From contig CAMNBU010000038.1 in assembly GCA_946533395.1 (NCBI GenBank), positions 1 through 21,354 on the forward strand: a stretch of 21,354 nt of DNA. Reading direction: 5' to 3'. Below are positions 15,209 through 21,354 of this stretch, one piece after another (within the stretch, counting starts at the first letter, position 1; the number at the start of each line of letters is the position of its first letter). The stretch is from UBA4292 sp002395865. Lineage in GTDB: Bacteria > Bacillota > Clostridia > Lachnospirales > Lachnospiraceae. The position numbers and the translations under genes were made by a program. A model generated the notes under the pieces. It worked only from the letters and a program-made list of their open reading frames with translations. It searched no databases and was not told the DNA's origin.

Positions 15209-15886
15209 TCAGTTCTTCACTCCGTACAGAGCGTAATATTCATCTATAGACTTCTTCATGGCATCGTCAATGAGCACGCGGCCGCCGACCTCTCTGTTGT
15301 AGAGATAGCTGATGACCTCCTCCATGCTCACGATGGCATTTGTCTTAAAACCGTATAGCTCCGATATCTCCTGCAGCGCGCCCTTGTCGCCCTTGCCCCT
15401 CTCGCATCTGTTGAGGGACACCTCGAGGCCGAGTATCTCGACATTCGCCTGCGCGCGAAGGATGGGTACGGTCTCCTCCATGGACTTGCCCGATGTGGTC
15501 ACGTCCTCTATGATGACCACCCTGTCGCCGTCCTTAAGAGGGCTGCCGAGCAGAATACCGGTGTCGCCGTGGTCCTTTACCTCCTTGCGGTTGCTGCAGT
15601 AGCGGATCTTTTTACCGTAAAGCCTGTAAAATGCCATGACTGTAGCCACCGACAGCGGTATGCCCTTGTAGGCCGGCCCGAAGAGCACGTCGAAATCATC
15701 GCCGTAATCCTTGTGGATGGCCTTCGCGTAATACTCGCCGAGCCTCTCCAGCGCGTCACCTGTGACATACGCGCCCGCATTCATGAAAAACGGCGACTTT
15801 CTTCCGCTTTTGAGCGTGAACTCGCCGAACTTCAAAACATCGCATGAGATCATAAACTCAATGAATTCCTGCTTGTACTGTTCCAT
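15209..15886 (-). CDS. pyrE: Orotate phosphoribosyltransferase
   Basis: A 225-residue cytoplasmic enzyme that makes OMP from orotate and PRPP in pyrimidine synthesis. FGEFTLKSGRKSPFFMNAG (20-38), DVLFGPAYKGIPLS (66-79) and the PRPP-binding motif VVIIEDVTTSGKS (123-135) are diagnostic. YCSNRKEVKDHGDTG (97-111) is the flexible catalytic loop. The start ATG 15886 has AGGAG about 13 nt upstream and GTGAAG nearer. It is the first gene of the string; the other pyr genes are not in the window. The leader predicted from the promoter is only about 30 nt, too short for a PyrR attenuator. Confidence 0.97.
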   Translation of the reverse strand: MEQYKQEFIEFMISCDVLKFGEFTLKSGRKSPFFMNAGAYVTGDALERLGEYYAKAIHKDYGDDFDVLFGPAYKGIPLSVATVMAFYRLYGKKIRYCSNRKEVKDHGDTGILLGSPLKDGDRVVIIEDVTTSGKSMEETVPILRAQANVEILGLEVSLNRCERGKGDKGALQEISELYGFKTNAIVSMEEVISYLYNREVGGRVLIDDAMKKSIDEYYALYGVKN

Positions 15887-15924
15887 ACTTCACCACCATC
15901 TCCTGTTTTTCATTTCAATTAGTT

Positions 15925-15953
15925 ATTTTACCACATGGCAAAACAAAAGTAAA
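15925..15953 (-). promoter_or_regulatory. Promoter of the pyrE-led operon
   Basis: On the minus strand TTTACT (15953-15948), a 17-nt spacer and TAAAAT (15930-15925), with TGG just before the -10 as an extended element. It lies about 40 nt upstream of the pyrE start codon. Confidence 0.65.
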
Positions 15954-15985
15954 GCGAACAAACCAAAAAAACTGTTGCTTCGAAA

Positions 15986-16007
15986 TCTGTTGGACATCTG
16001 TTGGACA
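15986..16007 (+). repeat. Tandem 11-bp direct repeat upstream of the 800-residue gene
   Basis: TCTGTTGGACA occurs twice in immediate succession (15986-15996 and 15997-16007). An 11-bp period puts both copies on the same DNA face, as in sites bound by OmpR/PhoB-type response regulators. It overlaps the proposed -35 region of the plus-strand gene. The regulator is unknown. Confidence 0.7.
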
Positions 16008-16021
16008 CAGGGGTTTATCAT
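15991..16021 (+). promoter_or_regulatory. Possible promoter of the 800-residue gene
   Basis: TGGACA (15991-15996) and TATCAT (16016-16021) each differ from consensus at one position, but the spacer is 19 nt, longer than ideal. The -35 lies in the first copy of the 11-bp direct repeat, so activator help is plausible. Confidence 0.4.
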
Positions 16022-16075
16022 GCCTGACAGATGCAAAAAAAAAGATCACGCATCAACAAAAAGGAGAATAATCAT

Positions 16076-18478
16076 ATGCCTACAAATCCAAACGCATCCC
16101 AGGGAAAAACGTCGTCAGAGTGGATCAAGGAAGCTCTGGAAGGATTTAATGACCCGACCAAGGACCGTGACATGCTGATCGCCCGTACCATTGCTGCGAG
16201 ACAGCTCGCACAGAACAGCAAAAAAGGGCTTAACGACACCAAAATTACCGAGGAGCAACTGAATAAGCATGCAGAGGGGCTTCTCCATTCCGTATCTTTT
16301 GAGTTGTTCCTTGATCATTATCAAACAAGATACGAGACGGCGGATATCAAGAAGCTTGACGGAAGCCGTATTGAAAACAAGCTGAAAGACTGGGTCCGCT
16401 CGCAGCCTGAGGACGAATACGACGAGCTGCCGAGAGCCATATTCGGTCGTTATAAGTTCGGCAGCAAAGAAGAATATACTGCGCACCAACAGTCCCTTGC
16501 GAAGGACAAGACCGCTGCCGAGATCATTGAAGGCATCCAGAATAAAGTAAATTACAATGAGGGAAGCTATTCGGAGAGGGATCTTGCAACCATACTTGCC
16601 GCCAGACAGCTTGCGAATGCAAAACGCGGCAGCAGAAAAAACCTCGACAACACAAGAATCAGTTTGGACGATCTGGATAGGCAGATCAATAAACTGATCG
16701 TGGACCCGGTTTTTCAGGAATATACATCCGAAAGGCGTAAGCAGTTCAAGAACAAGCTCTATCAGGACAGAAAAGCCGAGCTCATGGAAACCACCGGCTT
16801 CGAGAATTACATGGCAAATAAGAATCTGACGGATCCCGAAGAGGCATGGAAAGCCTATGTAAAACAGCACGGAGATCCAGTCAAGGTCCGCAGTTCAGAG
16901 ACAGAACGCTTCTTTCCTGTAGATAAACTGACGCGCGGTCACAGTGGAGAGTTAGAGGACGATTTCGAGGCTTATCTTAAGACTCGTGAGGATCTTAAGG
17001 AGCTGGATTCTCCCATATATGCCAGATACAAAAAGAAATTCGGCATCGTCACCGAGGAGAAAAAAGAGCCTGAGAAAAAGCCCGAACCCGCTCAGGAGTA
17101 CGCGGGATACAAGGACTATTTCACCAAGAATGCAGGCGGCAGACCCGCTGACCTGAAGCAGGCTGCAAAAATGGCGGCAGCTCACGCACTTGCCGTGAAG
17201 CATCCGAACAGCCCTTATAGCGCTCAGGAGCTGGATAAAAAGACTGCCGACATGCTGAACGACCCCACATTCCGCTTAGTCATGCGCGACAAGGCGACAA
17301 TGAACGCAATGATCGCGGGAGATGCGGGGATCGTGGCGGAGAAAACGGCAGAGGCAGTCAAAGACTTCGCCGGAGTTGCATTACAGCACGATGATGACGG
17401 TGAGGAGATGCCGTTTTCTACGACCCGCGGCTTCACACTTACCTACAACCGTCTGGTTCCCGCAATACCCGAAAAGGATCTTGAAAAGACTGAGCGGGCA
17501 CTGATTCCGGACATCTGCAAAAAGCAGAAGGAAGAATTCGAGAAATTCGTCGATGATAAGTCCAAGAATGATGCCATGTACCTCCTGAAGAAAGAGTACA
17601 AGGAGAAAATGCATACTCTGAAGAGCTTTGATGACGATCTCAAGGAAGACCTTGAGATGCAGTTCCGCCTTGAGAAGCTTGAAGCGGATGTCAGGAAAAG
17701 GCTCATTGACGACGAGAACGAAAAATACCGCGAAGAAGTAGATCTGAGTGCACGCAGAAACGCCGAGATCTCTGTTGCAAAGAAGCACGGGAAAACATTT
17801 TATGACATCGAAGACGATCCTGCATACGCAGCCGACATCGAAAAGGCGATCCCCGGCGAGAGAAACAAGATCCTCATGGATCACCGCAAGCTGGGCATAG
17901 GCCCCGGAACGAATGAAGGAAGAGCGCACATTCAGGCGCGTGAAAAAGCCATTGATATGGCGCACAAGAAGCAGCTCGGAAACAGAGGCCCGAAGTTCAG
18001 GAACATGATAGCTTCGGTCAATAAACTGAGGCATAATACGGGAGATGTCAGCGAAAAGGATCTGATCGGTGCAGTCAATTCTATCCTTGAATACCAGGAC
18101 GGCAAGGAAAAGGGCTTCTTCTCTTCTTCAAAGAACCAGCGCTTTAACGACTCCATGACTCTTCTGGCAGAGATCACGATGGGAACGCCTGCGGAAAAGT
18201 ATTACCGCGCCCAGCTGGACAAGGTAAACGCTGCGCGCGGACTTCGCCCCGGTACTCCCGGATATCTCAAGCCTGAAGATTTTCTCCACAAGGACCCCGA
18301 GGTGGTAGATACCGCCGAGAAGGAATTGCAGGAGGAGCAGGCGGATCTTGATCTGTACAACAAGATCAAGAATTTCTCATTCCTCAAAAACGACGGACAG
18401 GATAATGAACAGGATGAGAACGAGATCGATATGGAGGATAATAAGGAAGCCGAAAACAACCCGGAGCTCTCCATTTAA
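16076..18478 (+). CDS. Unknown 800-residue charged repeat protein
   Basis: I do not recognise a named family. The protein is highly charged, rich in Lys, Glu, Asp and Ala, with a single cysteine (481), no signal peptide and no membrane segment, so it is probably cytoplasmic. A helical unit of about 50 residues recurs: residues 29-80 (IARTIAARQLA), 165-218 (ATILAARQLANAKRG, then DPVFQEYT), 356-405 (MAAAHALAVKHP, then DPTFRLVM) and a weaker copy at 641-700. Each unit has an Ala/Arg-rich helix, a Lys/Asn loop, a second helix with Leu, and an ending like DPxF. Lys/Glu-rich likely coiled segments (480-560) and a very acidic tail (773-797) follow. ATG 16076 is chosen for AAGGAG 9 nt upstream. It is the only clear plus-strand gene, with its own terminator. 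I have a loose memory of similar proteins in gut Clostridia. Confidence 0.88.
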   Translation: MPTNPNASQGKTSSEWIKEALEGFNDPTKDRDMLIARTIAARQLAQNSKKGLNDTKITEEQLNKHAEGLLHSVSFELFLDHYQTRYETADIKKLDGSRIENKLKDWVRSQPEDEYDELPRAIFGRYKFGSKEEYTAHQQSLAKDKTAAEIIEGIQNKVNYNEGSYSERDLATILAARQLANAKRGSRKNLDNTRISLDDLDRQINKLIVDPVFQEYTSERRKQFKNKLYQDRKAELMETTGFENYMANKNLTDPEEAWKAYVKQHGDPVKVRSSETERFFPVDKLTRGHSGELEDDFEAYLKTREDLKELDSPIYARYKKKFGIVTEEKKEPEKKPEPAQEYAGYKDYFTKNAGGRPADLKQAAKMAAAHALAVKHPNSPYSAQELDKKTADMLNDPTFRLVMRDKATMNAMIAGDAGIVAEKTAEAVKDFAGVALQHDDDGEEMPFSTTRGFTLTYNRLVPAIPEKDLEKTERALIPDICKKQKEEFEKFVDDKSKNDAMYLLKKEYKEKMHTLKSFDDDLKEDLEMQFRLEKLEADVRKRLIDDENEKYREEVDLSARRNAEISVAKKHGKTFYDIEDDPAYAADIEKAIPGERNKILMDHRKLGIGPGTNEGRAHIQAREKAIDMAHKKQLGNRGPKFRNMIASVNKLRHNTGDVSEKDLIGAVNSILEYQDGKEKGFFSSSKNQRFNDSMTLLAEITMGTPAEKYYRAQLDKVNAARGLRPGTPGYLKPEDFLHKDPEVVDTAEKELQEEQADLDLYNKIKNFSFLKNDGQDNEQDENEIDMEDNKEAENNPELSI

Positions 18479-18511
18479 TACTTCGCTGTATGTCCACTGT
18501 CATTTAAACGG

Positions 18512-18545
18512 CAGGCCGAAGCAAAACGCTTCGGCCTGTCTTTTT
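18512..18545 (+). terminator. Rho-independent terminator of the 800-residue gene
   Basis: A perfect 11-bp stem CAGGCCGAAGC (18512-18522) with GCTTCGGCCTG (18528-18538), a 5-nt loop and TCTTTTTG after it. The gene ends 33 nt upstream. The same hairpin may also stop the convergent GH3 transcript, but no good T run follows in that direction. Confidence 0.92.
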
Positions 18546-18562
18546 GTCTGAAAACGGTATCA

Positions 18563-20824
18563 TTATCCGATGAATGGCTGTATTCTGAGCCTTATATCCT
18601 CCGAGGACGCGCCTATGAGGAGCTCCCCGCTGACCGCCTCAAAGCATATTCTCACGCTCTCTCCCGCCGCTATGCTCTGCCTGCCAAACGCAATCAGGCG
18701 CCTGCCGCCCTTCAGGCTGTATGCCTGCCATACCTCGTCGGATGCTCTGCTTCCGGTGTTTCTGATGGTGAAGCTGACAACACCGTCTTTGATCTCCGGG
18801 TCGCTGTACTCAAAGGTCGTATAGCTCAGGCCGTGTCCGAATGGATAGAGCACCGGCTTATCCGCATATATGTATGTCATATGATTCTTTTTGATATCAT
18901 AGTCATTTATATCGGGATACTTAAAATCCTTGCCGTACCATGTCTGCGCCAGTCTTCCGGCGGGGCTTACCCTTCCTGTCAGGGCATCCGCAATGCCCCT
19001 TCCGAGCTCCATATTTCCGCTCGCGCAGGTGATTATCGCCCTCGCATCGGTCTCGTCCGTGTTGTAGGGGTAGTTGGCAATAAGGCATAAAACGGTGCTT
19101 TTGCAGGCCGCCTGACACGCGGCGAAAAGCTCCCTGTCGAAGCTGCTCATAGTGGTGTCCGGACGGTCTATCTCCTCCTTCGCACCGATGAGCGGCGTGC
19201 TGCCCGCCGTGACTATCACATGATCGCAGGTAGCTGCCAGTTGCCTAGCCTGCCTGATACCGCTTTGCACAGTCTCTACGCGGATATCGCCCAGCTCCTG
19301 CCGCCTCCAGTCGTACACCTTCAGTCCGGCCCCGCTCTCCTGCGCGTAGAACACCTCTCTCACGAACCAGCCGAACGGCTCGTAAAGCTCGGCCACAATG
19401 CCCCTCTCGTCGTCATGTCTGAGAAGCCTTCCGTCGGGACATCTCACAGTCACCGCGCCGTAGTTCCAGCGGATGATATCGAACTCATCCGCTTTCCCCC
19501 TTTCCGCCGTAAGCTTCAGCGCTCCGCCGTCCATATATGCGTAGAGGCCATCCCTGACTATCCTCACTTTGTCCGCGAAATCGCAGGTGATCACCTCCGC
19601 GCCCTTCTCCTTCGCCGTCTCCCTGAGGCCATCCGACACAGTGATCTTCTCGTAGGGCGTGCCGCCGTACCAGTCAGTGTACCAGCTGTCAGCGTGATTG
19701 CCGGCGATCAGTATCCTCTCCCCGGCCTTTATGTCAAGAGGCAGTATACCGCCCTCGTTTTTAAGAAGCACGACCGACTTCGCCGCGTTCTCCCTCGCAA
19801 GACGGATATTTGCCTTGCGGTCGATATCATTTACGGAGATTCCTTCGTATGGAAATGCTCCCTTCTCGCAAAATTCGCCCAGCCTCAGACGGCATAGCAG
19901 CGTGTTGTACACCGCCCTGTCGATATCGGCCTCCTCGATAAGGCCGTCCGCAAGCGCCTTAAGAGCGCACTCCCGTATCCTCCCGGGCTCCTCTGTAAAT
20001 GCGTCGATGCCTGCCTTGAGCGAACCGGAAAAGGCCTCCTGTTCGTCCTTGAAAAGCCCGCTCGCGATGCCCACGCTCATGGCGCCGCCGTCACAGACCA
20101 CATGACCGTCGAAGCCCGTCATGTCGCGAAGCAGCTTCACATCGGGGCTTGCCATGCAGGGCACGCCGTTTACCGCGTTGTACGCGGTCATTATACCCAG
20201 AGCCCCATGTCCTATGCAGGACACAAAGGGTCCGAAATAATAGTTCTTAAGCTCCGGAGTTATATTCGACGAGGCGCTGCCCCTGTTCTTCTCCGCGTTG
20301 TTCGCGTAAAAATGCTTCAGTGTGGCGCCTATCCTTACATACTTAGCGTCCTCGCCCCTCATACCGCGTATGTAGCTGCCCGCTATCTCGCCCGCCAGAT
20401 ACGGGTCCTCACCGTAGCCCTCCTCGTTCCTGCCCCAGCGGCCGTCGCGCTCCATATCCACGGTGGGCGCCCAATAGCTCTTGCACGGGTGCAGCCCATC
20501 GTTATACAGCGCTCTGCCCTCCACTCCGACAGCCTCGCCTATCCTCTTCATAAGCTCCCTGTCGAAAGTAGCCGCAAGGCCTATCGGCTGGGTAAATGAA
20601 GCCGTCTCCACGGGCGTCCCGTAGTCAAATGACTGGTCGTGCCTGGCCTGAACGCCGTGCGCAGCCTCGCCGCCCACGCTTCCGGCGGGAATACCGAGCC
20701 TCTCTACGGCAGGATATGCCGTGGCCAGCATCCCGGCCTTCTCCTCTGTGGTGAGCTCGGAAACAGCCCACGCGACGCGCTCCTGCGGTGAAAGCTTCTC
20801 GTCAAACAGTTTATTTCTCGCCAT
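18563..20824 (-). CDS. GH3 family beta-glycosidase
   Basis: A 753-residue enzyme without a signal peptide, so probably acting inside the cell on imported oligosaccharides. The N-terminal barrel domain has YWAPTVDMERDGRWGRNEE (117-135), LKHFYANNAE (169-178) and the nucleophile in HVVCDGGAMS (Asp245; most relatives have SDWGA or SDWG). The second domain (about 340-630) contains VVLLKNEGGILPL and ends near PAGRLAQTWY. A C-terminal fibronectin-like domain follows (about 660-750). Residues about 425-500 are an insertion (DGLYAYMDGGALKLTAERG, then DGRLLRHD) resembling a fascin-like beta-trefoil strand pattern. GGAGGG lies 5 nt before ATG 20824. Specificity (glucoside, xyloside or other) cannot be decided; the barrel resembles clostridial beta-xylosidases and beta-glucosidases. 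Confidence 0.93.
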   Translation of the reverse strand: MARNKLFDEKLSPQERVAWAVSELTTEEKAGMLATAYPAVERLGIPAGSVGGEAAHGVQARHDQSFDYGTPVETASFTQPIGLAATFDRELMKRIGEAVGVEGRALYNDGLHPCKSYWAPTVDMERDGRWGRNEEGYGEDPYLAGEIAGSYIRGMRGEDAKYVRIGATLKHFYANNAEKNRGSASSNITPELKNYYFGPFVSCIGHGALGIMTAYNAVNGVPCMASPDVKLLRDMTGFDGHVVCDGGAMSVGIASGLFKDEQEAFSGSLKAGIDAFTEEPGRIRECALKALADGLIEEADIDRAVYNTLLCRLRLGEFCEKGAFPYEGISVNDIDRKANIRLARENAAKSVVLLKNEGGILPLDIKAGERILIAGNHADSWYTDWYGGTPYEKITVSDGLRETAKEKGAEVITCDFADKVRIVRDGLYAYMDGGALKLTAERGKADEFDIIRWNYGAVTVRCPDGRLLRHDDERGIVAELYEPFGWFVREVFYAQESGAGLKVYDWRRQELGDIRVETVQSGIRQARQLAATCDHVIVTAGSTPLIGAKEEIDRPDTTMSSFDRELFAACQAACKSTVLCLIANYPYNTDETDARAIITCASGNMELGRGIADALTGRVSPAGRLAQTWYGKDFKYPDINDYDIKKNHMTYIYADKPVLYPFGHGLSYTTFEYSDPEIKDGVVSFTIRNTGSRASDEVWQAYSLKGGRRLIAFGRQSIAAGESVRICFEAVSGELLIGASSEDIRLRIQPFIG

Positions 20825-20845
20825 ATGTCCCTCCGGTCAGTTTAT

Positions 20846-20882
20846 CTGAATTCAGTATAATTCCTGTGACCGCATATAGCAA
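20846..20882 (-). promoter_or_regulatory. Promoter of the GH3 gene with an overlapping palindrome
   Basis: On the minus strand TTGCTA (20882-20877), a 17-nt spacer and TATACT (20859-20854). A perfect 10-bp palindrome CTGAATTCAG (20846-20855) overlaps the downstream edge of the -10 and could be a regulator site. It is short, so chance is possible. Confidence 0.62.
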
Positions 20883-20931
20883 GTAAGAAATAGAATTTTT
20901 CGGCTGCTTGGCGGTTTGAACCGCATGAATC

Positions 20932-20962
20932 AAAAACTCAGGGGCGGAAATTCCGCCCCTGA
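20932..20962 (-). terminator. Rho-independent terminator of the HATPase-like gene
   Basis: A 12-bp inverted repeat with arms TCAGGGGCGGAA (20938-20949) and TTCCGCCCCTGA (20951-20962) is followed on the minus strand by GTTTTTG. It lies about 80 nt after the stop codon of the edge gene. The 78 nt between (20963-21040) hold nothing I can identify. Confidence 0.9.
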
Positions 20963-21040
20963 ATTATTTCCTGTATTACTTGCTGCCGTTATGCCTTTTT
21001 ACGCCTTTTGGTCAGCACCATCGTATATGGTCACGTCCGC

Positions 21041-21352
21041 TCAGGATAGATGAATCGTGCTGCTGTTGCAGGACAAAAGCGCGTTATAGCTCAGGTGGTC
21101 ATCCTGAATAACAGGCTTAAACAGCTCGCCGTTGTCCTTGATTATGATCTCAGGCTCCCCGATGAACCGAAGGACACATTCGCCCAGCACCCTTTTTCCC
21201 CCATTTTTATCTTCCGTTTGGCTAAACAGCGATTGAAGAAGGACTTCGACTTCCCCCAGCTTTCTGCTTTCTATGCCGTGCTCATTCAAATTTTCCCGTA
21301 TCCAGTTCCAGAGCCGTTCATATTCCTCCGGCTGATATTCAAAGGAATTCAT
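21041..21352 (-). CDS. HATPase-like domain protein, possibly truncated by the window edge
   Basis: A 103-residue reading frame that reaches the end of the window. The first Met is 2 nt from the edge, so no ribosome binding site can be seen and the true start may lie outside. The second half (ECVLRFIGEPEIIIKDNGEL, then FKP) resembles the strand-plus-DxG motif of histidine-kinase-like ATPases such as RsbW/SpoIIAB-type anti-sigma factors. The C-terminal NSSTIHLS also fits that fold. The expected N-box Asn-containing helix is replaced by LLQSLFSQTEDKNGG, so ATP binding may be weak or lost. Such domains also occur as C-terminal parts of clostridial membrane proteins, including some multidrug transporters. 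The call rests on pattern recognition only. Confidence 0.5.
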   Translation of the reverse strand: MNSFEYQPEEYERLWNWIRENLNEHGIESRKLGEVEVLLQSLFSQTEDKNGGKRVLGECVLRFIGEPEIIIKDNGELFKPVIQDDHLSYNALLSCNSSTIHLS

Positions 21353-21354
21353 AC

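Noticed and set aside
15887..15960. Riboswitch or PyrR attenuator upstream of pyrE
   Set aside because: The predicted leader is about 30 nt, and no terminator-antiterminator pair is visible.
16031..16075. Earlier start for the 800-residue protein
   Set aside because: The 15 extra residues begin at an ATG without a good ribosome binding site, and AAGGAG precedes the ATG at 16076.
17381..18034. A 217-residue minus-strand frame opposite the unknown gene
   Set aside because: Its sequence is rich in Leu, Phe and Cys as expected from the complement of Lys/Glu-rich codons. It has no ribosome binding site, and the plus-strand gene has one as well as internal repeats and a terminator.

Overview
The window looks like a chromosome segment from a Gram-positive anaerobe of the class Clostridia, most likely a plant-fibre-degrading Lachnospiraceae member. 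This is inferred from strong AGGAGG-type ribosome binding sites, tightly packed operons, a lipoprotein-anchored galactanase, a GH3 glycosidase, and the overall character of the proteins. No rRNA, tRNA, CRISPR array or phage module is visible. Almost every gene lies on the minus strand; the one clear plus-strand gene encodes an 800-residue protein of unknown function.

Left end (1-3480): a GC-rich tandem repeat, a strong terminator, then a two-gene galactan operon. Its first gene encodes a secreted GH53 endo-galactanase lipoprotein with an Ig-like and a carbohydrate-binding-like domain. The second, 2 nt downstream, is a LacI-type repressor with a TTG start. A palindrome of LacI type with a central CG sits just downstream of the galactanase -10 element, which suggests autoregulation. 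Region 3500-3990: a small GIY-YIG nuclease gene enclosed by perfect 45-bp inverted repeats of REP-like design, with extra partial copies of the repeat ends outside. It looks like a small repeat-bounded mobile cassette. Next comes a single acyl-CoA ligase gene (4023-5657).

Centre (5740-15886): ten genes in one uninterrupted minus-strand string, from pyrE to a polysaccharide flippase, with junctions from a 7-bp overlap to a 22-nt gap and a terminator only after the last gene. The order is pyrE, a 52-residue membrane protein, purM, purN, purD, a CPA2 cation/proton antiporter, aroD, a GT4 glycosyltransferase, a GH13 alpha-glucosidase and a Wzx-like flippase. Nucleotide synthesis, the shikimate pathway, ion homeostasis and envelope glycan functions may therefore share transcription. 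A good promoter lies directly upstream of pyrE.

Right end (15887-21354): divergent from pyrE is the 800-residue charged, cysteine-poor protein with about four copies of a helical repeat, preceded by a tandem 11-bp direct repeat. A strong terminator separates it from a convergent GH3 beta-glycosidase gene that has its own promoter. At the edge lies an HATPase-like domain whose ATP-binding motifs look degenerate and whose gene may begin outside the window; a strong terminator follows it. The best candidates for something undescribed are the repeat-bounded GIY-YIG cassette, the 800-residue repeat protein with its direct-repeat promoter, and the small membrane protein between pyrE and purM.
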